From: Engraulis encrasicolus
Lineage: Eukaryota > Chordata > Actinopteri > Clupeiformes > Engraulidae
DNA length: 64,000 bases
NCBI RefSeq assembly: GCF_034702125.1
Contig: NC_085857.1
Location: 56,144,077 to 56,208,076 of the forward strand
Reading direction: 5' to 3'
Below are positions 46,346 to 58,826 of this stretch, in pieces. Under the pieces are notes generated by a model. That model was given only the letters and a program-made list of their open reading frames with translations, ran no database searches and was not told the origin of the DNA. Each line of letters opens with the position of its first letter. Within the stretch, counting starts at the first letter, position 1. Made by a program: the position numbers and the translations under genes.

Positions 46346-47990
46346 TCTTTCTATCGCTTTCCGTAGCCCCTTAATGCGCGCCGTACCTCCAGTGGCTCGC
46401 TGTAATAGTCATTGAAATGTAACAACCATAGCACTACAATGCTATGACACAACACAGGCCCTTTAGTAATGCACCACGACTTGATCATTACCACACTGGT
46501 AACAATACATTTATAAAGCCGCATCGTAAAGGGTTAAATAGCACTCTTCGTGACCTCTGTCTATCTCTACACATGCCATCTTCCAAAAACCTGGCTTCGA
46601 TCGTGACAACAAAATTCTGTGTGCCCTGTTGTGGCAAAGTTGCAGGCCGAGGGTCAGCTCATTGATACAACAGCCCATTACTCTGAATTTAGGGGTCTGG
46701 ATTTCATTGTGTTTGGGTCTGGGACCTTCCATTTCAAAGGCGGGGAAGTCTACCAAAGGAAATAGTCTGGTGGATTTAATTTAATTCCCAGTTGTGAGAT
46801 TAAATTCATGAATAAGTTTTGTTAATAAATAATAAGTCTTGTATATCTTCTAAAAAACAGTTTTCAGGCTGCGTTGCTACTCCCTCAGATCTAGTCCCTG
46901 GTGTGTGCTCTACTATTCTCAGCCAGTTGCTTGCAACTCTATTGTGTACCATCTATGGGCTGTCGGACTAATGGTATTGGGCCGGCGGGCCCTAGAGTCA
47001 TCCAATAGATTAGTCCAAAATAGCTCAATGGTATATAATGGTAAATGGTAATAACACACAATTTCCCTTCATGTCTGACAGCTGTTCCCCTTTATTTCAA
47101 TTTTGCCTTCCTCAGTACTCAAGACAGAGATATAAGTAAAATACTTGGGCCAAATTGTAATTTGAGTAAAAATAAAATCACCCATTTTAATAACTACTTT
47201 GGAAATTACAAGTTACTCATCAAAGTACTCAATTACAGTAATTTCAGCAAATGCAATTACTGTAGGTTAAAGAACTTAAGTATGAGGCGGCCCCTTGTCA
47301 GTATATCAGGAATATACACATCACCACTAAAAGTGTATATAGGCCTTTTTCCTCACACATGTGTTATGTTCAAGCATGTATGTACAAGAAAAGGTATTGT
47401 ATAAACTTGAATTGATGTCTATCCCTGCTATTGTCTAAAGGGTGCCTCATGTTTAAGTACTACTTATTACTACTTAAGTGTTTTTGGGAAACTCAGACGA
47501 TATTACAAGAGTTACCAGCAGGGACAGCCATATGAAGGTAGATATTTGAGCAGAAGGAGACAAATGCAAGCAGAATCATAGAGTCAACTCCATCTGTCAG
47601 GCACAGACACACAGCCACTGCCACACCAACACGCATGCACATTATGTGTTTTCTCTGGGTTTCTGGTAATGTGTGGAATGATCAAAATCTGAGAATAGCA
47701 TAACATATGAATCTAGAAACCATCACTTATTTTCACATAGTAAATGTACTTTAATTACCAGACACTGAAGCAGTAACTGTAAGGGAATGCAACTCTTCAA
47801 TTTTTTGATTGTTAATAATGTAATCGTGAAACATGTAATCTGTTATTCCCCATTACTGGCCTGCTCTCTGGACTCTTCATACAGTATGTTGCTTGGAAGG
47901 TGGGGTGATCCCAGTGCAGAGCGGGTCAGTCTGTTGATTTGGGACTTTACTTTTACTGTTGGATTTCCAAACCCAAGTGATTGTATCATA
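46346..47990. other. Unannotated stretch
   Basis: No exon seen; includes the right end (47125-47275) of the repeat begun at 46170. Confidence 0.4.
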
Positions 47991-48560
47991 GGCATGCACA
48001 GATCTAGGAACGGACTTGGTGGTGCTAAAGCACCTGCCCCTTCGCAGTAGTGGATGAAAAAAAGGCCCTTTTTGAAAGTTCTTGTTATTTTGTCACAATG
48101 TGTTCCATATTGGCATGATCATCTACGGTAGAAATTCTTGAGATCAAAAGCATGTGACAATTCCCACTGATATAATATAGTTTATAATACAAGGGTGGGG
48201 AATCTAACTTATGTCTCAAGGGCCGTTTACGGCCCCTGATGTAATTTTAATCTTATGCTGTTTCACATGGAATTTGACATGCTTTGTAAAGAACTCTTAG
48301 AAATTGAATTTGCAATACAATTAAGTTATGTTTTCAGGGGACCTAGAGGAGGTGGGGTCTGTTGTGAAGGTGCCCTTCAATATAGGCCTAAACTGCAGGG
48401 GGAAATCCTGATTTGTGTTCATAGTGCAGCCTTTTATAAAATTTGAAGTGGCCCACGAATGAAAACGGCTCCCCCACTCCTGTTCTAACCTAGCAAGGAA
48501 ACTCCACATGCCCCCCGCCCCCACCTTGAGCACCTGCCCCCAAAAATGTCTGTGCATGGC
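47991..48560. mobile_element. Inverted-repeat element carrying a nested MITE
   Basis: GGCATGCACAGA at the left and TCTGTGCATGGC at the right are terminal inverted repeats; the shared AGCACCTGCCCC words lie just inside. The hAT-like MITE at 48190 is inserted in it. Confidence 0.6.
48190..48482 (-). mobile_element. hAT-like MITE (copy 2)
   Basis: Reverse-oriented relative of 6539-6864: CTGCAGGGGGAAATCCTGAT matches the CAGGATTTCCCCCTGCA of copy 1 in reverse complement. Confidence 0.7.
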
Positions 48561-49177
48561 ACCGGATTGTATAGTGTAGTACACTCTCAACAACAGCATG
48601 GTACAAAAAGTGACTTTATCCTCTCCAAACATCCTTAGTCNATGTAAAATGTGTAGTCTCTGCTTTATCCAATAGGTCTTTGTCTACATATCAAATTCGA
48701 GTGTGTATGTAAATTAGTTCACATTTAAATACATTACACTTTGTTTGGATAATGAAAGATAACTTTTAAGGAAACTTGTTATACAAAACCCACCTGTATT
48801 GTAATGTACTGGGAAAATTGTGTGGTGATGCATAGAAGTTGAGAAATAAACCCTCATTTTCAAATGAAAAGTCAGTGAAAATGGGGGCCTGAACTAAATT
48901 AAGTGGGAAATATGTGTAACGTGCCCTTTGAACTATCTAAGAATTTTGTATAACAACTTTTCCTATAAATATATTTACCTCACAGTCATTTTTATGTTCA
49001 ATTTATCAAGATATTAGCAAATTAGCCTAGGCGTTTTTAGTGTAAAATGGTTAAAATAAGAAATGCATGATAAATATGATAAAGCTACTGTTCTGCAAAG
49101 GTTATCATACCAATTCATAAACTAGACATATATAGCAATAATAAAATACCAACAAGACTTTGCCCACCCTTTCGATT
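48561..49177. other. Unannotated stretch
   Basis: No gene or repeat recognised; a single N at 48641. Confidence 0.5.
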
Positions 49178-49182
49178 GCGAT

Positions 49183-50248
49183 TGTTAAAGGTACCGTCGC
49201 CCAGCAGTCTTAGAGCAGTTGTTGAGCACTCAGGAAGACACAAACACGTTCTCAGATGATGGGTTGTTTATTTTACTTGACAGCCAAAGAAGGCCATGAG
49301 GCATCACTCCAACAAAAGGTAGACAATAACTAAACTACAAAGAAAAGGACTTTAAAAACGTGTACAAACAAAAATGGTATGATAACCAAAACAAAAAAAG
49401 ATAATGACTAAATGCAGTCAAGAGGTGGAAATGAACAAAGCTAACATCAGCCAATCAAGTCCAAACCTCTGGGTGAGAGCTCAAGACACATGTCTTACCA
49501 TCAGCAACTCTCCCAACAGAATGAAACCGTCACCATTTGAACCCCTTGGTCACGTGACAGGAATTGGACCATACCAACCTGCACTGACATAACAGGGGTG
49601 CCTGAGGTGAAATAAACTATTAATGCTTTAAACAGCCTAAACATAATCATGAAAACATGAAATAAATACACAAATGTTTTAAGACACCACAGCTGATATT
49701 TGACCATGCAAATATTAACCTTACAGCCTAATAATACATTTTAAAATACTCATACCGTCCACTTCCTGTAAACTACAGGAAGTGAATACTTTTATTTTGA
49801 ACCTGAAGCAGTCCAGACTCTTTTAGATGACGGACCAGGTGCTACAGAGATGGTAAGATGGAAATGTTTGGTCTTGCTCATGAAATGGTTTTAAATGAAT
49901 AACTTAATAAACTATTTTGTACTTTGTGTGGTCATTTTAACTAAAGACAAAATGGGATGAAGTTATGAAATGTTTTTAACTGGAAGAGGTTGCAATAATG
50001 GTGATGATGCTAGCATTTGTAACTCACAGTAGTGTTTGTTTTAACACGCGCTTAGACCACTACAGGAGAATAATGGCAGAACTGATTGGTAAATGTAATG
50101 TTGCGGAGAGCCTAATGCAAATTCCAAACATAATTAGAAAACACGGAAAGCAAACAATTGTCCAGAGTGCACATAAAATGTTCATGGCAAGAGTCTCAAT
50201 AATTAGCAGCACCTGGCTGCAGTGACGGTGCATGGTTGCCCCGTCACA
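49183..50248 (-). repeat. 3' LTR (1066 bp)
   Basis: Differs from the other LTR mainly by an 18-base extra segment near 49373 and scattered substitutions. Confidence 0.92.
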
Positions 50249-50259
50249 CACCCCCCTCC

Positions 50260-50877
50260 TTAAGACGGAGCACCCATATCATGGCGCGAGAGGAGTGCTG
50301 CTGTTACACTGACCTTACCAGGTCGGTACTGCCCGGCAACTTGAATGGCCGCAAAGGTAAATGCCAACAGCCAATGCTTGAAATGAAGCCCCTCATGCGA
50401 TGGATGAATCACACCCACCTCCAGCGGGCCCTGGACCTGTTGCTTCAGTGCGTTGATCAGGTGCGCTGGAACCCGGGTCACAGTCTGCTTGATGGGGTGT
50501 AGAGTGGGTCTTCTTCGACGGGAGACATTCTTAGTGCCTTCCGTCCACATGGAAGATGAGGAGTCATGGTCAAGCCCGAGGTTAGTAGTGTTGAGGGAGC
50601 TTTGCAAGTCGGCTTGTCGGTCTTGATCCGTTGGCGGTTGAGGAGTGGAGACATCTAGTGGAGGCATCTGGAGGCGCATGTCTTCAGCTGATGAGGGGCG
50701 AGAGGTAGGGGGATTCAGTCTCTGCAATTCTTCCACCGGCTGGTTCACCGGCAGTGCACTTGCTTCATCCCCATTCACCAACCGCTGTAGCTGGAGAAAT
50801 TGGTGCTTCCGACACTTCCATCTGTGATCTTCTCGCTGAACGTCCACGTCCAGCCGCTCCTGCCGTCTATGCTGCAC
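50260..50877 (-). pseudogene. Internal pol remnant of the LTR element
   Basis: A 205-codon open frame on the - strand. One part (VPAHLINALKQQVQGPL then GVIHPSHE) resembles the start of a Ty3/Gypsy reverse transcriptase. Shortly after, QYRPGKVSVTAALLSRH resembles the end of the RNase H region. The catalytic core between them is missing, so an internal deletion fused the two edges. The first half is Arg/Gln/Pro-rich and unrecognised. Confidence 0.7.
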
Positions 50878-51085
50878 CTCAAGGACCGACTACACCCGCA
50901 GCTCCAGACGATCCGTCTGGTCATCGGGCACTGCAAAGGATGGCCTTGACGTCGCCTCACGCTTCGGCTTGGCTCCCAGGTCTTTCGCCGCTTCTCCAGT
51001 AGATGGCGCTACGCCACCTTGAGAGTTCATGCTTCACTGAGTGCTTGCTCACTTGACACTGGTTACCTTTTCCGCTGCCACCAAA

Positions 51086-52133
51086 TGTTAAAGGTACCGT
51101 CGCCCAGCAGTCTTAGAGCAGTTGTTGAGCACTCAGGAAGACACAAACACGTTCTCAGATGATGGGTTGTTTATTTTTCTTGAAACCCAAAGAAGGCCAT
51201 GAGGCATCACTCCAACAAAAGGTAGACAATAACTAAACTACAAAGAAAAGGACTTTAAAAACGTGTACAAACAAAACAAAAAAAGATAATGACTAAATGC
51301 AGTCAAGAGGCAGAAATGAACAAAGCTAACATCAGCCATTCAAGTCCAAAACCTCTGGGTGAGAGCTCAAGACACATGTCTTACCATCAGCAACTCTCCC
51401 CACAGAATGAAACGATCACCATTTGAACCCCTTGGTCACATGACAGGAATTGGAACATACCAACCTGCACGGACATAACAGGGGTGCCTGAGGTGAAATA
51501 AACTATTAATGCTTTAAACAGCCTAAACATAATCATGAAAACATGAAATAAATACACAAATGTTTTAAGACACCACAGCTGATATTTGACCATGCAAATA
51601 TTAACCTTACAGCCTAATAATACATTTTAAAATACTCATACCGTCCACTTCCTGTAAACTACAGGAAGTGAAGACTTTTATTCTGAACCTGAAGCAGTCC
51701 AGACTCTTTTAGATGACGGACCAGGTGCTACAGAGATGGTAAGATGGACATGTTTGGTCTTGCACATAAATGGTTTTAAATGTATAACTTAATAAACGGT
51801 TTTGTACTTTGTGTGGTCATTTTAACTTAAGACAAAATGGGATGAAGTTATGAAATGTTTTTAACTGGAAGAGGTTGCAGTAATGGTGATGATGCTAGCA
51901 TTTGTAACTCACAGTAGTGTTTGTTTTAACACGCGCTTAGACCACTACAGGAGAATAATGGCAGAACTGATTGGTAAATGTAATGTTGCGGAGAGCCTAA
52001 TGCAAATTCCAAACATAATTAGAAAACACGGAAACCAAACAATTGTCCAAAGTGCCCATAAAATGTTCACGGCAAGAGTCTCAATAATTAGCAGCACCTG
52101 GCTGCAGTGACGGTGCATGGTTGCCCTGTCACA
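51086..52133 (-). repeat. 5' LTR (1048 bp)
   Basis: Direct repeat of 49183-50248; carries the GCGAT duplication at its outer edge. Confidence 0.92.
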
Positions 52134-52138
52134 GCGAT

Positions 52139-52740
52139 CGATGGTCTGGCTCATGGACTAAATCCCAAAGGCTATATTTCCTTCGCACTCTAAAGAAGGC
52201 CCAGCTACCACGAGATCTGCTCACTAACTTCTACAGGTGTACAATTGAATCAGTAATTACATACAGCATTACATCTTGGTACACCAACTGCACACACGAC
52301 AACAAGAAGATGTTACAGCGCATCACTAAAACAGCAGAGAGAATTATTGGATGCCAACTACCCACACTTGAGGAGATCCCCCAAACACGCTGCACAGAGC
52401 ATTAAACATCCTTAAAGATCACACACACCCTGGTCAAAAGCTCTTCACCATGCTACCATCTGGCAGGCGCTTTAGGACTCTGCGTGCCCGCACTACGAGA
52501 ATGAAGGACAGCTTTTATCCCACTGCCATTAGACTCTTGAACTCAATACGTCACCTGCCCCCCCTCAATACTTCAGGACTATCGATACTGTGAGATGCAC
52601 ATGGATTTTTATGGATTTTTATATATTATTTATTTACTGTTAATATATCTTTTATTTTGTGGGCATTTGTGGGTTGCTACTAAACATAATCTCGCTATAT
52701 TTGTATAGTGACAATAAAAGTCTACTCTCTACTCTATTTT
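52139..52740 (+). mobile_element. Non-LTR retrotransposon (LINE) 3' end
   Basis: Encodes the C-terminal part of a LINE reverse transcriptase: SQRLYFLRTLKKAQLPRDLL, FYRCTIESVITYSITSWYTN, AERIIGCQLP, then, after a one-base frameshift near 52385, MLPSGRRFRTLR and SFYPTAIRLLNS. It ends with AATAAAAG and a short TCTACTC repeat tail. Heavily 5'-truncated, starting right at the edge of the LTR element. Confidence 0.85.
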
Positions 52741-53930
52741 AGTTAAAAAGTGGCAATAGACCTAGTCTGACTTTGGCCACTGGTTGTGATGGGCATGCCG
52801 GTGGAAGATAGCCAGGCCGTGCCCTCCTAGTGGTGCAACAGCTTCAGCCCGTCTCGAAGAGATGTGAAAGTTGATGATAATCAGGCTAGGTGGAAGATGC
52901 GGTGGGTTTTTGGGCCGCATTAGGAGTATGCATTGCAAGACATTTCCTTTCTGTTTGAAATTCACATGACAGCAAGACATTTGATAACCTAAAGAGAAAA
53001 AACTATCACCGCACACTTACTTCACTTTCGAGAGAGAGGGGGAGAGAGGCTAGCATGGAGAGGGAGGGGAGGGGGAGAAAGAGATAACAATGCGCTGGCA
53101 ATGCTGTAGAGTTGAAGCACGTTCTTCGTGCTTGTAATCAATGAAGTCAAATAAATACGCGGTGGACTTTACCCACACAGAAACAATACATGGATACTTC
53201 AACTTTTACTTAAATAACTGCGTTTTTGTATGACAATGTTCAGAATATCCAGCGCCTTCATTTCCAGCCAAATTCGAATGAAACTGCTTGACGTTCTTGG
53301 CTAACAACTACCCCTGTTAGCTTACATGCCCTTTCCCCAACTATTTATGTTACTGGAAAGTAATTGTACTGGCAGTTTCTGAAATGTATCAACAAGGGTT
53401 AAACTACTTTATAAGTAGCTCACGTTTCTGGTGTTTTGGGCAAATAAGCACGCGACAGGTGGCAACTGCGCATAATGTTTGGGGCTGTTGCTTTATCTGA
53501 CTAGCAAAACCGAACTCCATTCCTCACAACTTAACCATGTCTACTGGAATATATCCTTGTTGGCTTGCAAAATCAATAGTCCAGAGCCCGTTTTCTCTGA
53601 GAGCATTTCTAGTTTAGGGTGAATTGTCATAACCGACGGGACAACCTCTCAGCACTCCGATGTGCTCCGAAGAAGAACTCAATGCGCTTGCAGTCTCAGC
53701 TGCGAAATCTTAATCAACAATTGTTGAAAGATTGGAACTTCAGGAAAGGCCTAAAAAGACGTCTTCCCATAAACAACAATGCAAAGTTGCTCCCATTACA
53801 CATACAGACATATAAGACCAGATCATATGGCTGTCATTGGGGTTTTTGAGGACAAAATGTTCAATGGGCTCAGAGAGATAGGGGGACGGGAGGAGAGTTA
53901 TCCCTTGACGGCCCTTTGACCATATCAAGA
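52741..53930. other. Unannotated stretch
   Basis: GA-rich patch at 53025-53085; otherwise no gene or repeat recognised. Confidence 0.5.
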
Positions 53931-53960
53931 ACTTCCGGATGACATCCACCACAAAATCAC

Positions 53961-54383
53961 GTATAAAAAGCCCTGTCAAACTGGAGTTTTTGCCTTTTGG
54001 CTCTCGAGCCTTTTGTGCCACACGCTCTCGAGTTCATTGCTCTTGAGTTGCCTTTAACCTTCGGTCGGTTACGGATGCTCTTCTCTCTTCTGTGCTGGGG
54101 CCCCTTTCCTGTATGCTGCGTTATGGGACGATTGCGAAATGGGCCTTTTTAGCGGAGGAGAGAGACAGCGTTCTTAGTTCATTCTTTTTTCCTGTAGAAG
54201 CTTTGATTGAATGCTTTTGCGCTTTTGACTTATACTCTCCGCTGTTCTTAGTTTAATTCTTTTAGTTCTTACTTGGTGTTAACTGTAGAATATGCATACT
54301 CTCTTAAAGAGTAAGGGACTCATTAAGTCCTCTTAATACTTTGTACTGTTTTTTGTAAAGCCTGCTATTGCCAAGTTAATAAA
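53961..54383 (+). promoter_or_regulatory. TATA box and polyA signal, possible solo-LTR
   Basis: GTATAAAAAG at 53961 and AATAAA at 54378 lie about 415 bases apart in non-coding sequence, as in a retroelement LTR. No second copy or duplication was found, so the call is tentative. Confidence 0.3.
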
Positions 54384-54739
54384 CCGAAGACTAGTTGGGT
54401 CGATGCGTAAACTTGAACCATAAGGTGTGCTATTTTTTGGATCTCATGACAAGACTCTTTAAAGCTTTGATAATACAAATTGTGGAGAAGGACAGCTGCT
54501 TCATTAAGACAGACGATTGGCATATATCAGATATCAGACATCAACGTGTTCTTGATGAGTAGAGCTAATTTTTATTTGCTCAATAGGGGAAGATAAGTTC
54601 TGCTACCAAGAGGTTTATTGATTTAATCAAGGGTAAGTATAGCAGTTGAATTGAATGTGCATGCCTACTTTAGACACTGGTATTACAAGGCAAGATTTTT
54701 TCTTTGGACTTGAAGACTTACTAACACAAAGATCTGGGC

Positions 54740-54910
54740 TGGTACCAAGAGAAACAGGGGCAGTTTTGAGCTTGTTTCACGACTCAAGTTGTATCACAAC
54801 CCACACAAAGCAAAACAGGGGCAGTTTGGAATTTATCCAACTGTATCACAACCCAACGGCTATCAGGGGCAACTTTGACTCGGGCTGTATCACAACCCAA
54901 CACGGCCGGT
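54740..54910. repeat. Degenerate minisatellite
   Basis: Three units with CAGGGGCAGTTT/CAACTTTG and TGTATCACAACCCA, spaced about 60 bases. Confidence 0.7.
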
Positions 54911-55109
54911 GTACAGCTTTGTGAGTGAGTAGGCCTATTCATACCACTGAATTAGCTGCCACCACAAAAGATACCGGTGTTCTATGAGTCGATGTTTAGT
55001 ATGCTATTCAACAGACTGTTGAACAGGAAACCATAGTCTCTGTGAGTGGAGTGTTCTTTTCCTGTCGCGCGAGGCGAATAACTCCGCTGAAGCCAAAATA
55101 TTACCAAAG

Positions 55110-56476
55110 TTAAAGGGGTATGCCACTATTTTGGGGCTTAATACAGTTAAAATCATTGGCAGGGGTTTATAAAGGTGGTAAAGTGTCTTATTTTTCAAGT
55201 TTGCTTCAATATTGGTCCCTTATAAGAAATGTAAAAAAAAAAATTCAAAATTTTGTTAAGGTCACTGAGATATTTAATGCATCATATATGATGCATCAGG
55301 CTTTTAATGAATGAAAATTCCAATTTCATGACCATTGAAAAATGACTTTTAATGCATTTACAACTTTTTTTTTAATTTAAAAAAGTTGTCAGACAATTTA
55401 ATTTGAGGATTATCTTTAAATATTTAGTGAGATCCTGCCATTTTTTTAAGCCTATCCTTGTTTTAGCAGGACCATATTTTACATTTCCCACAGCCTGGTT
55501 AGGTAATTTTTTAAAATCTATGTAAAAACATAGCTGATCGAATGCTCAACAACCTATTTATGAGTGTAATATAGATCATTATTCATTTTTGATGTATAAT
55601 TTGAATATATGGGTCCATTACTACAATTGGACCATTTCTCCATTCACTTCAATGCATTTTTTACGAGATCATAATTTCAACATTTTGCATTACATTTTCA
55701 AAATTGCAAGTAAAACGTGTTTCTTAAGGCAATATCTTTGTCTTGAAGTAAAACAACTTGTGTGTTTTGTTAAACGATCGTCGTGGTATGCTTTGTAAGT
55801 TTCCCTATGGAGCAAATGCATTGATGGCTGACTTCCTGCCACCGCCGGATGGTGCTTATATGTCTCATCAGTTTTAGCACGATCTCTCTGCAACACGGTG
55901 TAAAAATATAAACTCTTCCTTGCTTAATTGCACAAAGCAAGTGTTCAAATTAAAGGATGTAGAGTTATATTTCGGAAATTTGTACACAAACCTTATGCAA
56001 TTTGACGAAATCTCAGCGTCGGTCAGGGAAACCGCTTCTACCCCATTTTCCTGTTTTTCGCCGAGCTGTGGTCAACTTGTTGTCGACCGCTGCTCTCTTG
56101 TGGCGGTTTCCGCGTACTGCAGGACGTTTGGAAATGACACGCAGGATGTTTTTCAGATCGATTTTTTTGTGTGTCAGCGTGGAGAGGGCTTTGAATTTGA
56201 TGAGACATATATGATGCATCCGGCGCGATAGGGTTAAGACAAGTTAAAAGAGGGAATATGTCGCTAAGCTAGTGAAAGTCAATGTATCCATGTAGCATGC
56301 TACAATGCTACACGGATACATTGACTTTCACTAGCTTAGCGACATATTCCCTCTTTTAACTTGTCTTAAAGCAAGACAACACTTAACATGAAAAATAAGA
56401 CACTTTACCACCTTTATAAAGCCCAGCCAACGATTTTAACTGTATTAAGCCCCAAAATAGTGGAATACCCCTTTAA
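55110..56476. mobile_element. TTAA-flanked DNA transposon (piggyBac/Kolobok type), non-autonomous
   Basis: TTAA at both edges (55110 and 56473) and terminal inverted repeats of about 95 bases starting AGGGGTATGCCACTATTTTG and ending with the complement. The interior of 1.36 kb has no transposase; open frames at 55920-56231 are unrecognised. Confidence 0.85.
56234..56369. repeat. Near-perfect 65-bp hairpin
   Basis: Arms 56234-56298 and 56305-56369 pair with one mismatch and a 6-base loop (GCTACA). It lies near the right end inside the TTAA-flanked element. Confidence 0.95.
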
Positions 56477-57475
56477 TAAAGGCACGTTAAATAGCTGCCT
56501 ATGATTGGTGAAGCAGAAAATCCTTATAGAATATAGGAGAAATATAGAAAATAGACAACTGTGGACCACTTTGATCCAGAAAAACAGATAATACAAAGAA
56601 GATCTGGTCTCAAGGAGTGATTAAATCACTTTCCTCCTGCTTCCGAGCATCTGAACTGGATGAGTGAAAAAAGGCCGTTTTATAAATAATTGGAAGACTT
56701 AAAAGTCGTCTGTCATAAATTAAGATTTGGTCAATAGGAATCACTCACAAGAAAAATAACAGTAAGGTTTAAGAACTGAATAGTTAATACAACTCGGAGT
56801 AATAAGGAGTATAACTGTTCAAAATAATACAGTATTGCCAAGATTGAGAAAATAACTACCGTGTTGTTAGTATTAAATCTAATAGGCCTACAGCAATAGG
56901 TAACAGAACGATATAATCGTTGAGATAACCTGTGGAATAGAAGTTGTGTCACGGTTGTGAAGTTTTGCAATTTTGCTGTTATTAGCCTATAAATAATGAA
57001 TTAAATATTATTGTTATTGCAATAATTATATTTGTAAGATAATACAGTAAGAGTTAATTGCGTAATAATATACCTTAACTGTATACTGTTATATTTTACG
57101 GTTGTGTTACATACATTGTTATTATTATTGAAATAAATACCTTCTGGGTCTCTTTTCATTTCTTTCCTTTCTAAATGTTCCCTCTTTTCTCACAACAATC
57201 TAGAACAATGCACTGAGTGTTATCGGAAAGTTTTCTGTTGCTATTTTCGCTGATGGTTGGTGTTGAGTTCATGTCCCTGTGTAATGGCTTTGCAAATATG
57301 ATAGCCTACTTTTAGAATCTTTTCATTTATATTTTTGGACAGTCCCGGCATTGTCCCAGAAATGATAATTTTGTGTCCCCCCAACATTTTTTATGGTCCC
57401 CGGGACATCGGGACACCGTTAACTTCAAGTGCTGGATAGCTAGATAGATGGATAGATAGCGGGGCGGTGCGCGCG

Positions 57476-57478
<3 letters not shown>
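56477..57478. other. Unannotated AT-rich stretch
   Basis: No gene seen. GTCCCGGCATTGTCCCAG to GGGACATCGGGACACCG at 57340-57415 may be a fragment of a hAT-like element. Confidence 0.4.

Positions 57479-57564
<86 letters not shown>
57479..57564. repeat. (AC)n microsatellite
   Basis: About 86 bases of AC. Confidence 0.97.
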
Positions 57565-57567
<3 letters not shown>

Positions 57568-57699
57568 CCTATGGTGCTTGATGTTGTGTTCACAGTCGGT
57601 TGCTGATGGGGAAAACAAAGGGCAGAGAGGGAGAGATAGAAAGAGAGGGATTAATGAATTTCTTAACCCTTTAGTGCAGAGCCCATGTTAGGCCTATAA

Positions 57700-57850
57700 C
57701 CTACCTTACTGTCATGAAAATTGTAATGGCTATGTCTTAATCTGTTACTTAAGGCTCTCGGTACTCTCATAGCAATGTTGTTATGATGCAGTTAAGTATT
57801 TTCAGAACATCGTGAATGGGCCCGCCGGCGACCCCATCTGCAGCAAGAGA
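57700..57850. repeat. Dispersed repeat, copy 2
   Basis: Diverged copy of 45990-46160 in the same orientation. Confidence 0.6.
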
Positions 57851-58715
57851 CTACCGTAGTGCTGAATGACTAAAAGGCCATGTTGTATGGAAGACAAAAT
57901 GCATATCTTGCGTGTACACCAGAAATAACTTAAGCTTCAGAGTATAGCCAAGGTTGTTGAAGATGTTCTGACAAGAAATCACTGTATTCGCTCTGGATGT
58001 GACATTGTCATGTTTGATTTAGTTAATCACATAACGACTCTGGCTTGTCAGCCAGGGACATTTGAAAATATTAACATTCCAATTGATTTTCACCCAACCG
58101 AGTCATGGCTCGTTACCATAGCCATTGCCTTAAACACTTAGGGTTTTCTTTTGCCTTAAGACATGTAACAGTTTTTATCTTTTACCTGACTTTAGGTGTC
58201 TGAAATTCCCTCTGGTCACAGGTCACTTCACTCCCGGTGAATTAACTTTGATCATTTTATTCGCCGACTCTCCATAGAGAAATAACGACTTCCATTGCTC
58301 CAGTCACGTTGGTCTATAGTGTATCTTCCCAACTCGTCAATTTCTGACTACCTTTGACGACACTGTAATTTATGACATCTATGGTATGGCCTTGACGTCA
58401 ACAAGTGACGTTTGCCTCAAAGGTGCCCCCTTGTGCTATCATAACTTCACTGACAGTTGGGGTTAGGGAAAGGTCTCTGGCCACCTAGTCAAGATGCGCC
58501 GTGGCAGGTATGCCCTCGACATCAAAAATCAGAAATTGACGAGTTAGGATGAGACTGTGTTGCTTTTGGTGTACACGGACAGTTAGACATGTTTTCTGCC
58601 CATAGCATAGTAATTCTGAACTCAGTAATGTTTATTACGCTGTTCGCTTTCCATCAGTTGTAGTAGGCCCTGAATTAGCTTTTTCACTTATTTTTTTTTG
58701 GGCCTATTAAACATG
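57851..58715. other. Unannotated stretch
   Basis: No exon recognised. Possible distant foldback words: CTCGTCAATTTCTGA (58336) and TCAGAAATTGACGAGTTA (58529) are mirror copies about 190 bases apart, so a small inverted-repeat element at 58330-58548 is likely. Confidence 0.5.
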
Positions 58716-58718
58716 ATG

Positions 58719-58764
<46 letters not shown>

Positions 58765-58775
58765 TGATAATAATC
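58716..58775. repeat. (TAA)n microsatellite
   Basis: About 18 ATA/TAA units with GAT variants. Confidence 0.95.
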
Positions 58776-58826
58776 TTTAATTCGTCACTTGTGCTAGTGC
58801 TAGTTGGCAATGAGAAGGTTTGTTTA

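Larger units (their letters stand above)
49178..52138 (-). mobile_element. Non-autonomous Ty3/Gypsy-type LTR retrotransposon, complete insertion
   Basis: Two long direct repeats (49183-50248 and 51086-52133) flank 837 bases. The insertion is bounded by the 5-bp target duplication GCGAT (49178-49182 and 52134-52138). On the - strand the LTR begins TGTGAC and ends TTTAACA, a purine tract AAGGAGGGGGG precedes the 3' LTR, and TGGTGGCAGCGG follows the 5' LTR at the primer-site position. The inside keeps only edges of pol. Confidence 0.92.

Noticed and set aside
50645..51002. Plus-strand frames across the LTR element interior
   Set aside because: Shadows of the minus-strand pol remnant; LTR, purine-tract and primer-site orientation all point to the minus strand.
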